Positions 35,310-46,687 of a stretch of DNA of 64,000 nt are shown piece after piece. The DNA is from Heracleum sosnowskyi (taxonomy: Eukaryota > Streptophyta > Magnoliopsida > Apiales > Apiaceae), in NCBI GenBank assembly GCA_030848705.1, contig CM061237.1, positions 78,239,910 to 78,303,909 on the forward strand, written 5' to 3'. A program made the translations under genes and the position numbers. Position 1 is the stretch's first letter, and each line of letters begins with the position of its first letter. The notes under the pieces are model-generated. The model saw only the letters and a list, made by a program, of their open reading frames with translations, was not told where the DNA came from and searched no databases.

Positions 35310-36522
35310 TGAAACCCTGGTATTTTGATGATAACACTATAACAACAAGCTGGGTTATACTAACATGGTTTTGTAGGAGATAAAGACTTTGTATTCTCTA
35401 ACAAAACATGTTGTAGCAGCTAGCTGACAGACTAATTTTCTATGCATGCAGCAAGCTGGCAACACTCTCAGCGGATAGAGTTTCAGTCCTATTTTATAGG
35501 ATATCTTCTAGGAAACGTTTTGTAAGGACTCTATCAGTTATATAAGGTATATATATATATATATATAAGCTCAAATAATTTCAAATCTATTTTCATATAT
35601 ATATAATTCCTATTAAATAGGAGTTTGTTGTTTTAACGTTTTATTCTTTAAACAAATTCTATTTTCTAGGGTTTACATGAGTTGAACGTGTCTTCTTCTT
35701 CAACGTCATTATTCTTAAACGTTCATCTGTTTTTCTAAACGTTACTTTGTGAACGTTGGTATTGATTTAATCAAACAAATTAAACGTCGGACTTTTAAGG
35801 TCAAGAACGTTGGTTTTTGTTGGGATAATTCAAATACTCTTTGTTCATTATAAAAAGACTTGTGTGATTTTTCATTCTAGTTGTTGGACTACATTCAAAA
35901 GAAAACACAAGTGCTTTACAAACTGATTTGATATATCTTTCATATACTTTTGAGCTCTAATATATATTACATATCTTTGATTAAAGTTCATAGTTTCAAT
36001 TGTAATTGATTATACTTGTATTGTTCAACTTGTAAGTTGGTAGTTGCTGGTTTTGTGAGCTTGGGAAACAAGGGTTCAAGGAACTTGATAGCTAGAGGAG
36101 TTTATACTTGGTTTAGTATAGTACTTAGAGAACTGCATTCAAGGAACAAGGTGTTTCAGCAAGTTGCAAACAGTAACTGGGAGATCAGGGAGATATATTA
36201 TTGTATCGTGTAGTTGTAATTCACTTTGATTAATAATATATTCTTTTGTCGTGTTGGTAGAGGACCAGGACGTAGACCTATAGAAGATAGAGGTCGAACC
36301 TGGCTAAAATTGTTGTGTGTTCTTTACTTTCTGCACAGTTTCTATACTGCATTGCACAACGTAGTTAGCTGCCACTTTACATTATCTATGAATCCAGTAA
36401 GCTTCCAGACAGCAAAAATAGACTGTTTTTGCTTTTTCAGTCACATAACTTGGTAATAATTAAAATCGGTCATTGTTAGTCATAACACCTATTCACCCTT
36501 CCCCTCTAGGTGTTGATTTTCA
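35310..36522 (+). repeat. 5' LTR of element H (1,213 bp)
   Basis: Starts TGAAACCCTGG and ends TGTTGATTTTCA immediately before a perfect tRNA-iMet primer site. It is related to the LTRs of element I (shared CACCTATTCACCC...CTCTAGGTG near the end and GGACCAGGACGTAGACC). TATA-like AGTTATATAAGG lies near 35527. The AGCAAGCT/AGCTAGCTG motif occurs at 35415-35457. The left 5-bp flank is ATCGT; there is no second LTR to compare. Confidence 0.8.
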
Positions 36523-36524
36523 TT

Positions 36525-36536
36525 TGGTATCAGAGC
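36525..36536 (+). other. Primer-binding site of element H
   Basis: TGGTATCAGAGC is an exact complement of the 3' end of plant initiator tRNA-Met, two bases after the LTR end. Confidence 0.9.
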
Positions 36537-36579
36537 TTTGGTATACTAATCTTTCTGTAACAGGAAAAGTATCGATCAA

Positions 36580-37296
36580 ATGGCTGACAATTATCCCGAA
36601 GGAAAGTCTGACTACCGAGCTCCTCTCCTCACTGGAACGGATAATTACAACTGGTGGAAAGGGCGTATGGAAACATATTTATCCAGAGATCCACTTGTTC
36701 TAAGGGTTGTTCAAAAGGGTCCATATGTATTCCTTGACAAAGATGGCAAAGATAAGGATGTTGATGATCTTACTACCGATGAATTGATCAAATTTGGCTA
36801 TAATGGAAAGGCAAGGAATTCTCTCATGAATGGGCTTAATCAAGCTGAGGACAAAGTATCATCCCTTAAATCAACAAAGGAGATGTGGGATGCATTGGAA
36901 ACCTATCATGAAGGCTCAAAATCCTTGAAGAAAGTCAAACTCAGCAAGTTAATGAATGAGTTTGGGAATTTTAAACTCAAAGAAGGTGAATCTATCAAAG
37001 AAAGTCAAGCTAGATTTCAAGTGAACATCAATGCACTTAAGAGACTTGGCAAAAAGATTCCTCAAGATGAAATCAATATGAAAGTTCTAAGTGTGGTGCC
37101 ATTTATCTTTGAACCCAAAGTTACTTCCTTGGAGTCTTCATCAAATCTTGATACTATGGATCATCTGTCTTTGCTGAGTTAGAACAATTTGAAACCAAGA
37201 TACTTGAAAGCAAGGTGGAATCTGTTAGAGCTCCAGTTGAAAAGATGAAGAATCTGGCTTTACACTCCAGTAGCAGCAAGCTGGTCTCAGATTAGT
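36580..37296 (+). pseudogene. Element H: SIRE-like gag N-terminal part, truncated
   Basis: ATG 36580 opens MADNYPEGKSDYRAPLLTG, followed by the gag core (WWKGRMETYLSRDPLVLRVV, SLKSTKEMWDALETYHEG, KLSKLMNEFGNFKLKEGE). It is about 90% identical to gag of element I. One base is lost near 37170, which brings a stop at 37180-37182, although the other frame continues to about 37296 (SKLVSD). There LINE sequence takes over. Zinc knuckles, pol and the 3' LTR are missing. Confidence 0.8.
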
Positions 37297-39312
37297 TAAG
37301 TGCGAACATAGTAGAGCAAAATATTATTATCAATTTGGCGCGTCGACGACGGGCGTGGCCATGAAGACTTATGAAAAAGCCTCATGTCAAAAGTTAAACG
37401 CTACAAAATCATCTGTTTTCTTTAGTTGTAATACAACCTAGGAGGATAGGCATGATATTTGTAATATTCTGCAATTTCGTGAAGCAGACGAGAACACAAC
37501 ATATCTGGGTCTCCCCAACATTATAGGGAGGAACAAAAATGCAGTGTTTGGTTACCTAAAGGGTCGTATGCAGAATCGAATTGAAGGGTGAGACAAGACG
37601 CCTCTTTCAAAGGGTGGAAAAGAAATTCTATTGAAAACAATGGTGCAAGCGTTACCAAACTATGCTATGAGCATGTTCTTATTGCCCAAGCAATTGTGTA
37701 GTGATATGGAGAGAGTTATGTGTAAGTTTTGGTGGAGAAATTCAGCGAAAAAAGGAGAAAGGGATCCATTGGATGAATTGGGATCGAATGTGCACAAAGA
37801 AATCGAATGGTGGTTTAGGTTTTCGGAGATTGCACGATTTTAATATGGCTTTATTAGGTAAACGAGGTTGGAGGTTGACCACAAATCCAGATTGTTTACT
37901 AAGTAAAGTTCATAAAGCTAGGTATTATCCGGGGGTACATTCCTTACAGCTTCTATCGGTTCTAATCCAATTTTTGTATGGATAAACATTTTTGAAACTC
38001 AGGCTCTACTAAAGAATGATATTGGTCGCCGTTTTGGGTCTGGTAATAATGTGGACATTTTAAATGATCCATGGTTGCCCTGTGCAAATGATCTGTATGT
38101 TCATACGAAACATGAAGCACTTACTGAGAACAAGGTGGTTTCTATAATGGTGACAGATCAGAATATCTGGGATATTGACTTACTCAAAGACATTTTTATT
38201 TAGCGTGATGTTAATCTCATTCTCTCGGTCCCTATTCAGCAAACAGATAGTGATTCGTGGTATTGGAGGAGAGAGAAATTGGGTCAGTATATTGTTAAGA
38301 GTGTTATGCAGCTATTTGTGAGAGTAAGGATGCAAATCACTCAAGTGACATCTCAGGGTTCTGGAGGAAGATATGGAACCTAAAAATTCCATTAAAGGTC
38401 AAGCATTTTTTATGGAGGGCATTGACAAGGTGTTTTTCCACAAAGGAACAGTTAATTACCAAGCGGGTAGTTGTTAGCAACATGTGCCCAGTTTGTAACT
38501 TAGCCCCATAAACAATTATTTATATGTTAGTTTTCTGCCCGTTTGCAGCTTTATGTTGGAACAAACTCGGATGTACGACTGGGGTGCAGTCAGTAACGAC
38601 TTTTCAAGACTGGATGATCAAGGTAATACAGAGTTATAGGGGGGATGAGATAAAGAAAATAAGCATGGTCTGTTGGGCAATTTGGAAGAACATAAATGAT
38701 ATAGTATGGAACCAGAAGGGTGTGAAATTTACAGAGGTAGTGGCATCAGCTGTATCAGTCCTTAATCATTGGGAGAATGCACAAGATAGGTCATTTGATC
38801 TTTCTTTTGGGTTTTTAACTTAAACATATGGCGATGTGCATTGGCAACGACCACATGAAGGTACAATTAAGGTAAATACGGATGCTGCTCTTTTTGAAGA
38901 TTCCAAGTGTTACAGTTATGCTATGATAGCTCGTGACCATGAAGGTAATATGTTGGAGGCTGTTTCAAGGTGTAAAACTTAAAGCATGGTAGAGAGTAGT
39001 GGTGGAGACTGATTGTCTTGTAGTAACACATGCAATTCGGAGCTCGTCAACAAATCTCTCATACCTTGGCAGAGTGACTAATGAGTGCAAACAGCTCCTT
39101 TCTGATTTAGGTGACCATAATGTGGTACTAAAATTTGTAAAGCGGTCCGCGAACAAGGTGGCTCATTTCATAGCGAGTCACAATAGTTCAATAGCTGGTC
39201 GTATTTGGCGATGGGGAATTGCCCACTCAAATTTTGCTCATGTATTGTTGAACGATTTGCAATTTTAATGAAAGCTTCTTTCTTTGGCAAAAAAAAATAA
39301 TAATAAAAATAA
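37297..39312 (+). pseudogene. LINE (L1-like) 3' fragment: RT C-terminus, zf-RVT, RNase H, poly(A)
   Basis: Broken reading frames show, in order, the end of the LINE reverse transcriptase (CEHSRAKYYYQFG, YEKASCQKLNATKSS, TTYLGLPNIIGRNKNAVFGY, GKEILLKTMVQALPNYAMSMF, NGGLGFRRLHDFNMALLGKRG) and the zf-RVT region (IPLKVKHFLWRALTR, NMCPVC). A plant-type RNase H follows (KVNTDAALFE, ETDCLVVTHAIRSS, VLKFVKRSANKVAHF). An A-rich tail with TAA units ends it near 39288-39312. The 5' part with endonuclease is absent, as in 5'-truncated LINE insertions. Many stops and frameshifts are present. The junction with gag of element H is near 37296; no target duplication was recognised. Confidence 0.8.
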
Positions 39313-40248
39313 ATTACTTTAATAAAGTAATTATTATTTTCTTAAAAAGAGGGCCCTCATTTATTATTTTCCCTAAAACTCCAGAAGATTAAGGATCGAG
39401 CCTGATGATGGTGCTGCTTTTCATCACAATTACACAACACGAGGAAAGGAGAAGCACAAAGACCCGAAAGTTTCTATGAATTTTCACTACTTCTCCTAAC
39501 TATTAGAAATGCCAAGCTGAACGAATGATGCAAGAAATGGACCAACCACTAGCACTGGCTAGACAAACTCAACTCGAATTTCTAAAAAAAATTGACCACT
39601 AAATCAAGCTCTATGAACAGGATATGCAAAAGTTGAAGATTTAGAAGATGAGATGCGAGAAAACAATAATATTTGATTATATTGAAGAGTGCATCTGTGC
39701 AACGATATAAGAGGCAAAAATATGAAATGGCAAAACAAGAACATAAAGAGAAATCACATTTACTCTTTCCCTGCATATTTTTCAGCAAGATGTAATGTAA
39801 CTCAATATTCTAAAGAGTAAATTATAGAAATGTGGCCGAACTAAACCTAGTACTTTATTGGCCAGAGTTTCAAATTTGTAATATGGTGGCCAGACATTAC
39901 TTTATTAAAAAGAGGTCCTTAGCCACATTTTCGAAAAATAAAAATAATATTTGCCCAATATATTGCAAGTTTAAAAATACGACCACCAAAGTGCTAAAAC
40001 GAATAAAGTTCAATCACCACTTTGTAATTTACTCAATTCTAATTTCATCGTATATCCACACCCCTCCTACATATATATTTCAGTAATTTCACAGCCCAAA
40101 TGTTTTCTGCAAAGCATGATCATGAGAGGAAAGACATAACTGGTAGTTTAATGACACGGAAAAGTGATTACTGATTTTCAGGAGCCTTTCGTCATACACT
40201 TCGACATCATCCATCAAGAACTAAAGCTTGCTCGAAAGCCACCAAATA
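39313..40248. other. Noncoding region between the LINE and element J
   Basis: No coding sequence, LTR end or other element could be supported in this 0.9 kb. It is AT-rich, with GTATT at 40249-40253 forming the left target duplication of element J. Confidence 0.5.
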
Positions 40249-40253
40249 GTATT

Positions 40254-40514
40254 TGTTAACGGAGTAATTTGGTGAAAACAAATCTGGGGAGGGGTGCTAG
40301 AATTGTGGTGGTGGTTAATGACGGCGAACGGCGTAGGATGTGAGGGTTAGGGTTTATGATTTGGGGGAGGCTATGTGAGATTTTGTTCGCAATTAAGATC
40401 GAATATTGAATTCTCTCTTTCTCGCAAGCTTGCATCATACCATACAATGTGCCTACGTACCCTATTTATAGGGATCAAGCCATACATAGTTCTTGGGGAA
40501 TAAGTTACCGATAT
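40254..40514 (-). repeat. Element J 3' LTR, R/U5 part left of the element I insertion
   Basis: On the minus strand it contains CTATAAATAGGG (TATA box, plus coordinates about 40462-40473) and then a transcribed R/U5 part ending CCGTTAACA at 40254. It joins logically to 50385-51075 once element I and one copy of its GATAT duplication are set aside. Confidence 0.7.
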
Positions 40515-40953
40515 TGATACTCTCTTGATTTTGATGATATTAATCTTAGCCAGCTGTTAGTATAAGAAATGATAGTATGTGTATATATTTGACTAACAGT
40601 TTTGTTGCAGGCTTTATATTACTTGTTATCAGCCACCTAACTTTGTAGGAACACAGTATCTTAGCAAGCTAACTCTGAAGTAACAGTACATTTCAGCAAG
40701 CTAAGACTGTTCCGCCAAAAACTGTCAAAGTCAAACGGAAGTCCTAATTTCATGGAGATTTTATAGGACATGATATGTAAGGACTCTATAAATTATATAA
40801 ACATAATATATATATATTTAGAGCTCAGTTTTTCACAAAGACTTTTTCAAAACAGTTTTCCTATCTTTTAGTAGTTAATTAATTGGTAATTCTTTAAAAT
40901 TGGATATAGTTGGCCATAGCACCTATTCACCCCCCTCTAGATGTGCACTTTCA
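40515..40953 (+). repeat. 5' LTR of element I (439 bp, internally deleted)
   Basis: Starts TGATACTCTCTTGATTTTGA and ends GTGCACTTTCA. It matches the two ends of the 3' LTR but lacks the central ~1.2 kb (Helitron excluded): the sequence jumps from CTATCTTTTAG to TAGTTAATTAATTGG near 40872. A shared TAG at the breakpoint suggests a microhomology deletion. A TATA-like AATTATATAAAC lies near 40790-40801. Confidence 0.85.
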
Positions 40954-40955
40954 TT

Positions 40956-40967
40956 TGGTATCAGAGC
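40956..40967 (+). other. Primer-binding site of element I
   Basis: TGGTATCAGAGC, an exact complement of initiator tRNA-Met, begins two bases after the LTR end. Confidence 0.9.
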
Positions 40968-41010
40968 ATTGGTATACTAATATTTCTGTAACAGGAAAAG
41001 TATCGATCAA

Positions 41011-42974
41011 ATGGCTGACAATTATCCCGAAAGAAAGTCTGACTACCGAGCTCCTCCCCTCACTGGAACGGACAATTAAAACTGGTGGAAAGGGCGTATG
41101 GAAACATATTTATCCAAAGATCCACTTGTTCTCAGGGTTGTCCAAAAGGGTCCTTATGTATTCCTTGACAAAGATGGCAAAGATAAGGATATTGATGATC
41201 TTACTTCCGATGAATTGATCAAATTTAGCTATAATGGAAAGGCAAAGAATTCTCTCATGAATGGGCTCAATCAAGCTGAGCATGACAAAGTATCATCTCT
41301 TAAATCATCAAAGGAGATGTGGGATGCATTGGAAACTTATCATGAAGGCTCAACATCTTTGAAGAAAGTCAAACTCAGCAAGCTAATGAATGAGTTTGGA
41401 AACTTTAAACTCAAAGAAGGTGAAACTATTAAAGAAAGTCAAGCTAGATTTCAAGTGAACATCAATGCACTTCAGAGACTTGGTAAAAAGATTCCTCAAG
41501 ATGAAATAAACATGAAAGTTCTAAGTGCGGTACCATTCGTTTATGAACCAAAAGTTACCTCCTTGGAGTCTTCATCAAATCTTGACACTATGGATCATCT
41601 ATCCGTTTTTGCTTAGTTAGAACAGTTTGAGACCAAGATACATGAAAGCAAGATGGAATCTGTGAGAGCTCCAGTTGAAAAGATGAAGAATCTGGCATTA
41701 CACTCTAGTAGAAGCAAGCTGGTTTCAGATGAAGAATCAGAATCAGATGAAGAATTGGCTCTTATGTCCAGAAAAATCAAGAAGATGATTGAAAAGAGGA
41801 ACAAGCTAAAGAAGGAAGGAAAAGTTTTGGGTGCAAAAAGAGAGCCTAGAGATTCAAAGAATGATGCATGCTTTGAATGTGGCAAGAAAGGACACTTCAA
41901 ACGGGACTGCTACAAACTGAAGAACAAGCCAAAGCAGCTAGCTACCTCAAGGGACAGACAGAAATCTAAAGCTCTTTTGACATGGAGTGATTATGAGGAT
42001 TCAGCTTCTGATGAATCAGGTGATGAGATGGTGAACCTAGCTCTTGTTGGTCTTGATGATGAAGACACAATACGAGGAATCACGGAAGATGGCCTTGTAG
42101 AAAGTGATACTTCAGATTCGGATGACAATATAGTGAGGTAAACTCTATAAATTCTGATTCAAATTCTAGTAATCATTCATTAGATGAACGAACCTTGCAG
42201 AGACATAGTACTATATCTATTGTTGAGTTCATGGAATTAAAGAATGAGAACAATGAGCTTGAAAAGAAGAATGCTTCTCTTCGAAAAATGATTTCTGAGC
42301 TAATGGCCGAAAAGACACCATCAAACAATCATGAAGATCTCATTTCTGATCTAAAGGGAAAGCTAACACAACTTGAAGGGTTTAAAAAGATGCTCCTAAA
42401 AAGAAATGACACATTGATAAAAGAACTCAGCAAGCTACGTGCAGAAATTGAAGCAAGAGATGTATGTCTTGAAACGTTTAAAATCAGAGAATCCGTCTCA
42501 ATTGAAGTTACTCAACAAGATGAGAAGATAAAGGAATTAGAAGCTGAAATTGCAAAGCTTGAGAAAGGCATGGGAAAATTTGTTCAAGGAGAGGAAGTAT
42601 TAAAGACAATCATGAAACAAACAAAGGTTCCTATGGATAAAGAAGGACTTGGAATGGCTTCTACATCAAAGAACAAGGCTTTTCAATATGAAGGCAAACA
42701 GGGTATTCCATATAATTATGCTATGCCTTGGAAAATTTGCTACAAATGTGGAAAGAAAGGTCACTTATCACATCACTGCTCAAGTCAGAATGCTAAACCA
42801 GCAAGCTGGAACAGACAGACAGCTTATAAGCAGCAAGCTGACAGAACAAGGAGAACAGGAAATCGAACATCCAAAGTTGTCCAAATGTGGATCAAGAAAT
42901 CTAAATTGAATGTTATTTATGTTCTATCAACTAACCATGCAGGACCCAACCAAATTTGGGTACCAAAACGTTGA
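41011..42974 (+). pseudogene. Element I: SIRE-like gag
   Basis: Opens at ATG 41011 (MADNYPERKSDYRAPPLTG). Interruptions are TAA at 41077-41079, TAG at 41614-41616 and a frameshift near 42131-42140. Two zinc knuckles, CFECGKKGHFKRDC (about 41872-41913) and CYKCGKKGHLSHHC (about 42739-42780), are separated by acidic linkers and a coiled-coil segment (LKNENNELEKKNASLRKMIS; KELEAEIAKLEKG). The frame ends GPNQIWVPKR-stop at 42974 and pol lies in another frame. This two-knuckle, coiled-coil gag is the SIRE hallmark. The dispersed AGCAAGCT motif falls in it six times. Confidence 0.85.
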
Positions 42975-42975
42975 G

Positions 42976-45900
42976 TTGTTTGTTCTTTGTTTGTACGTAT
43001 GTCTTGTGGTGAAAGTCAATGCAAATCAATGGATATTGGATAGTGGATGTACAAGACATATGTGTGGTGACAAATCTCAGTTCCTTAGTCTCAAAATGAA
43101 AAAGGGTGGAAGTGTTACAATTGGTGATAGCAAAACACTCCGCATACTTGGCAAAGGAACAATTTGTAATAGTAACATTTCTATTGATAAAGTTCAATAT
43201 GTTCAAGGTCTTAAGTATAATTTGCTTAGTATAAGTCAGTTATATGATGATGGACATACTGTTATTTTTGATAAAGAGAAATGTACTATTAATGTTGGCA
43301 TTAACAAAGTCCCCCTAGTTGCTAGAAGGGAAGGAAATATATATATATTGGACTTTGAGATGAAGGAAGTAGGCTGTTGCTTAGCTATTGTTGATACAAA
43401 TCCAGATCTTTGGCATAGAAGGCTAGGACATGCTCATATGGACTTACTCAGCAAGCTGTCTTCCAAGAAGCTAGTTAGAGGACTACCCAAATTGAAGTAT
43501 GTCAAGACGGAAACCTGTCCGGCTTGTCAATTAGGCAAACAAATCAGGACTCCACATAAGTCAAAGAAAATGGTATCAACTACTAAACCTTTAGAGCTTC
43601 TACATTTGGATTTATTTGGTCCGGAAGCCTATAAAAGCATTGGAGGTAAACAATATGCATATGTAATTTTAGATGATTATTCTAGATATACATGGGTATT
43701 GTTTCTTCGTACTAAAGATTGTGCTTTTAGTGAATTTGAGAAGCTAATCACTTTACTTGAGAACAAGTTGAATACAAGACTTGTAGGTATAAGAAGTGAT
43801 AGAGGAGGTGAATTCATTTCAAAAGACTTCATTGCTTTTTGTGAAGAACGAGGTATTACACATGAATTCTCTGCTCCAAGGACACCTCAACAAAACGGAG
43901 TTGTGGAGAGAAAGAACAGATCTTTGCAAGAAACTGCAAGGACTTTGCTGCAAGAAAGCAAGCTGCCAAGGAGTTTCTGGGCAGAAGCTGTCAACACAGG
44001 TAGCTATGTTCTTAACAGGGTACTTATCAGGCCTATACTCAACAAAACTCCATATGAATTTCTGAGGAATAAGAAGCCAAACATTGGATATTTCAAAGTC
44101 TTTGGCTCCAGGTGTTTTGTACTAAAAACTATTGATCGAGATGGTAAATTTGATGCTAAATCTTACGAAGCAATATTTTTGGGATATTCTTTAACAAGTC
44201 GTTCTTATAGAGTTTATAATATATCTAAACGTATTGTTGAAGAGTCTATTGATGTTTCATTTCAAGAATCTAATGTTGATCTGTCAAGAGATGAGGAAGA
44301 TATTGCAGGTGCAGGTCATGACAGCGAGCTGACAAGGCTAACGTCTGTATCTCATCTAGCTGACAACCAGCCTGATGCAACTCCAGAAGCTGACAAGCCA
44401 GCTGAAACCTCTTCTCCAGTGGATGAAACTATTGCTCAAATGTCAAAACTCACTTTGGAAGGTCCACGAGGTCAAAGATCACAAGATAAGATGCCTATCT
44501 ATGAAGGTGGTGAAGCCTCTCCTCCGTCCAAGCGAATTCGAGTAAATGAGGAAGTCATAGCTCAACATTCATTGCCAAAGTCCACAAGAACAGTTAAAAA
44601 TCATCCTCCAGAGTTGATCATTGGTGATAAATCAGAAGGAATCAAGACTAGGAAAGGTAATGCTAACTTTTGTGCATTTGCAGCTTTTCTAGCTCAAGAG
44701 GAACCAAAGAATGTCAAAGAGGCACTTCAAGATGAGAATTGGATCATGGCAATTCAAGAAGAACTTAATCAATTTGAAAGATGTGATGTTTGGGAACTTG
44801 TAGAGCCACCTAAAGATGTTTCAATTATTGGTACTAAATGGGTCTTCAAGAACAAAGTTGATGAATTTGGTACGGTTACTCGGAAAAAAGCAAGATTTGT
44901 TGCACAAGGATATAATCAACAAGAAGGCATAGATTGAGGAAACTTATGCCCCAGTTGCTAGGCTCGAATCAATAAGGATGCTACTTTCATTTGCATGCTT
45001 CAAGAAGATCAAGCTACACCAAATGGACGTGAAAAGTGCATTTCTTAATGGATTCTTAAAAGAGGAAGTCTATGTCAAGCAACCCCCTGGTTTTGAGAGT
45101 GAACAATTTCCAAATTATGTGTTCAAATTAAAGAAGGCATTATATGGATTGCGGCAAGCTCCTAGATCTTGGTATGAAAGGCTAAGTAAGTTTTTGATCA
45201 AAAATGGTTTCATTCGAGGTAAAATTGATCCCACATTATTTACTAAACATAATGGTACTGATATTTTAGTTGTACAAATATATGTGGGTGATATTATTTT
45301 TGGATCAACTAATGATGATATATGCAAGTGGTTTTCTAAGTGTATGCATAGTGAGTTTGACATAAGCATGATGGGAGAACTCAACTATTTTTTGGGTCTT
45401 CAAATTAAGCAAACTCCAGATGGTATATATGTGCATCAATCCAAGTATATCAAGAATTTACTCAAAAGATTTGGATTTGAGAATATCAAGCAGAAATCAA
45501 CCCCAATGACTCCTTCCAGCAAGCTGACAGCAGATGCACAAGGTATAGATGTTGATGTTCGAAAGTATAGAGGTATGATTGGTAGTTTATTATATCTTAC
45601 AACATCTAGACCAGATATTATGTATAGTGTTTGTGTATGTGCAAGGTTTCAAGCTAAACCAAAAGAGTCTCACTTGAATGCAGTTAAACGAATATTCAAA
45701 TATTTAAGTGGAACAATTACTCTTGGTTTATTTTATCCTATCACAAATGCTTTTGATCTTGTTGGGTTTAGTGATGCAGATTATGCAGGTTGTCAAACTG
45801 ATCGTAAGAGTACTAGTGGTGTTTGTGCATTTTTAGGACAGAGTTTGGTTTCTTGGCAAAGCAAGAAGCAAACTTCTGTTGCATTGTCTACTACCGAAGG

Positions 45901-46234
45901 TGAGTATTTGGCTGCGGGTAGCTATTGTGCCCAAATACTTTGGATGATTCAAACACTTCGAGATTATGGAATAAAATGTGCCAAGATCCCAATTTATTGT
46001 GATAATACATGCACTATCAACATTTCGAAGAATCCAGTGAATCATTCACGCACAAAGCATATTGATGTTCGCCATCACTTTCTGCGAGATCATGTTGCCA
46101 AAGGACATATCGAGTTGGTATTTGTTTCCACAGAATATCAGCGAGCTGACATCTTTACCAAGCCTCTTGCAGAAGAAAGGTTTTGTGTTCTTCGTCGCGA
46201 ACTTGGTATGTGCAGTGTTCAGTTAGCTAGCTGA
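42976..46234 (+). pseudogene. Element I: Copia pol (protease, integrase, RT, RNase H)
   Basis: Protease WILDSGCTRHMCG (about 43033), GAG-pre-integrase DLWHRRLGHAHMDLL and integrase with aspartates in LLHLDLFGP and GIRSDRGGEF and the glutamate in NGVVERKNR. The RT follows (TKWVFKNKVDEFG, MDVKSAFLNG) and RNase H (GFSDADYAGC, STTEGEYLAAG, IYCDNTCTI), ending TGA 46232-46234. Two bases are missing near 44934, which shifts the frame inside the RT. The RT active site reads YVGD instead of YVDD (GGT at 45287-45289), a loss of a catalytic aspartate. The frame is open upstream to 42910, overlapping the end of gag. Confidence 0.9.
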
Positions 46235-46687
46235 GATTTCCACACTGGTCATATTCTTTACTTCAGGTTTTTATTTACTTTCTTTTATTTATTTTTTTTG
46301 TGTGCATAATTTTTTTTGTGTTTAGCAGGTTCGTTGTTATCTCTTAGATTCATTATTTGATTTATTTTGAATTTCTTTGACTTGTCTGAGTTTTTGTGCC
46401 GTGTTTTAATGATAGAATTTTGACTGTTTTTTTTATCTATGTGATGTGGTAAATTATATTTGTTATATTTTATCATGTTCCGTCTGTTTAGGGGTTGGAT
46501 TGGTTCTAATTTCTATCCTAAAAATACATCTCCCTTAATTAATTTTCAAAAAGGTCTTAAACAAACGCTTCATTTCCGACTTTTCCATTCTCTCTATCTT
46601 TTCCCCCAATTCCTTCGAGGGTTTTTCTCTCGTCTCTCTCTCAAAATTGTGTGTTCGATCTCTCTCTCTTTTGGATTTTACTTCATA
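46235..46687 (+). other. Element I spacer before the extra 3' ORF
   Basis: T-rich sequence without domain similarity. CCCTTAATTAATTTTC and pyrimidine-rich CTCTCTATCTTTTCCC, CTCTCGTCTCTCTCTC and CTCTCTCTCTTTTGG precede the ATG at 46688. The reading frame is open from 46460, but the T-rich, Phe/Leu-rich translation there looks like an untranslated leader. Confidence 0.5.

Noticed and set aside
36016..36456. Open frames in the LTR of element H
   Set aside because: They lie wholly within the LTR and show no protein similarity.
46460..46687. N-terminal extension of the extra ORF of element I
   Set aside because: The stretch is T-rich with pyrimidine runs like an untranslated leader, and the charged N-terminus starts at ATG 46688.
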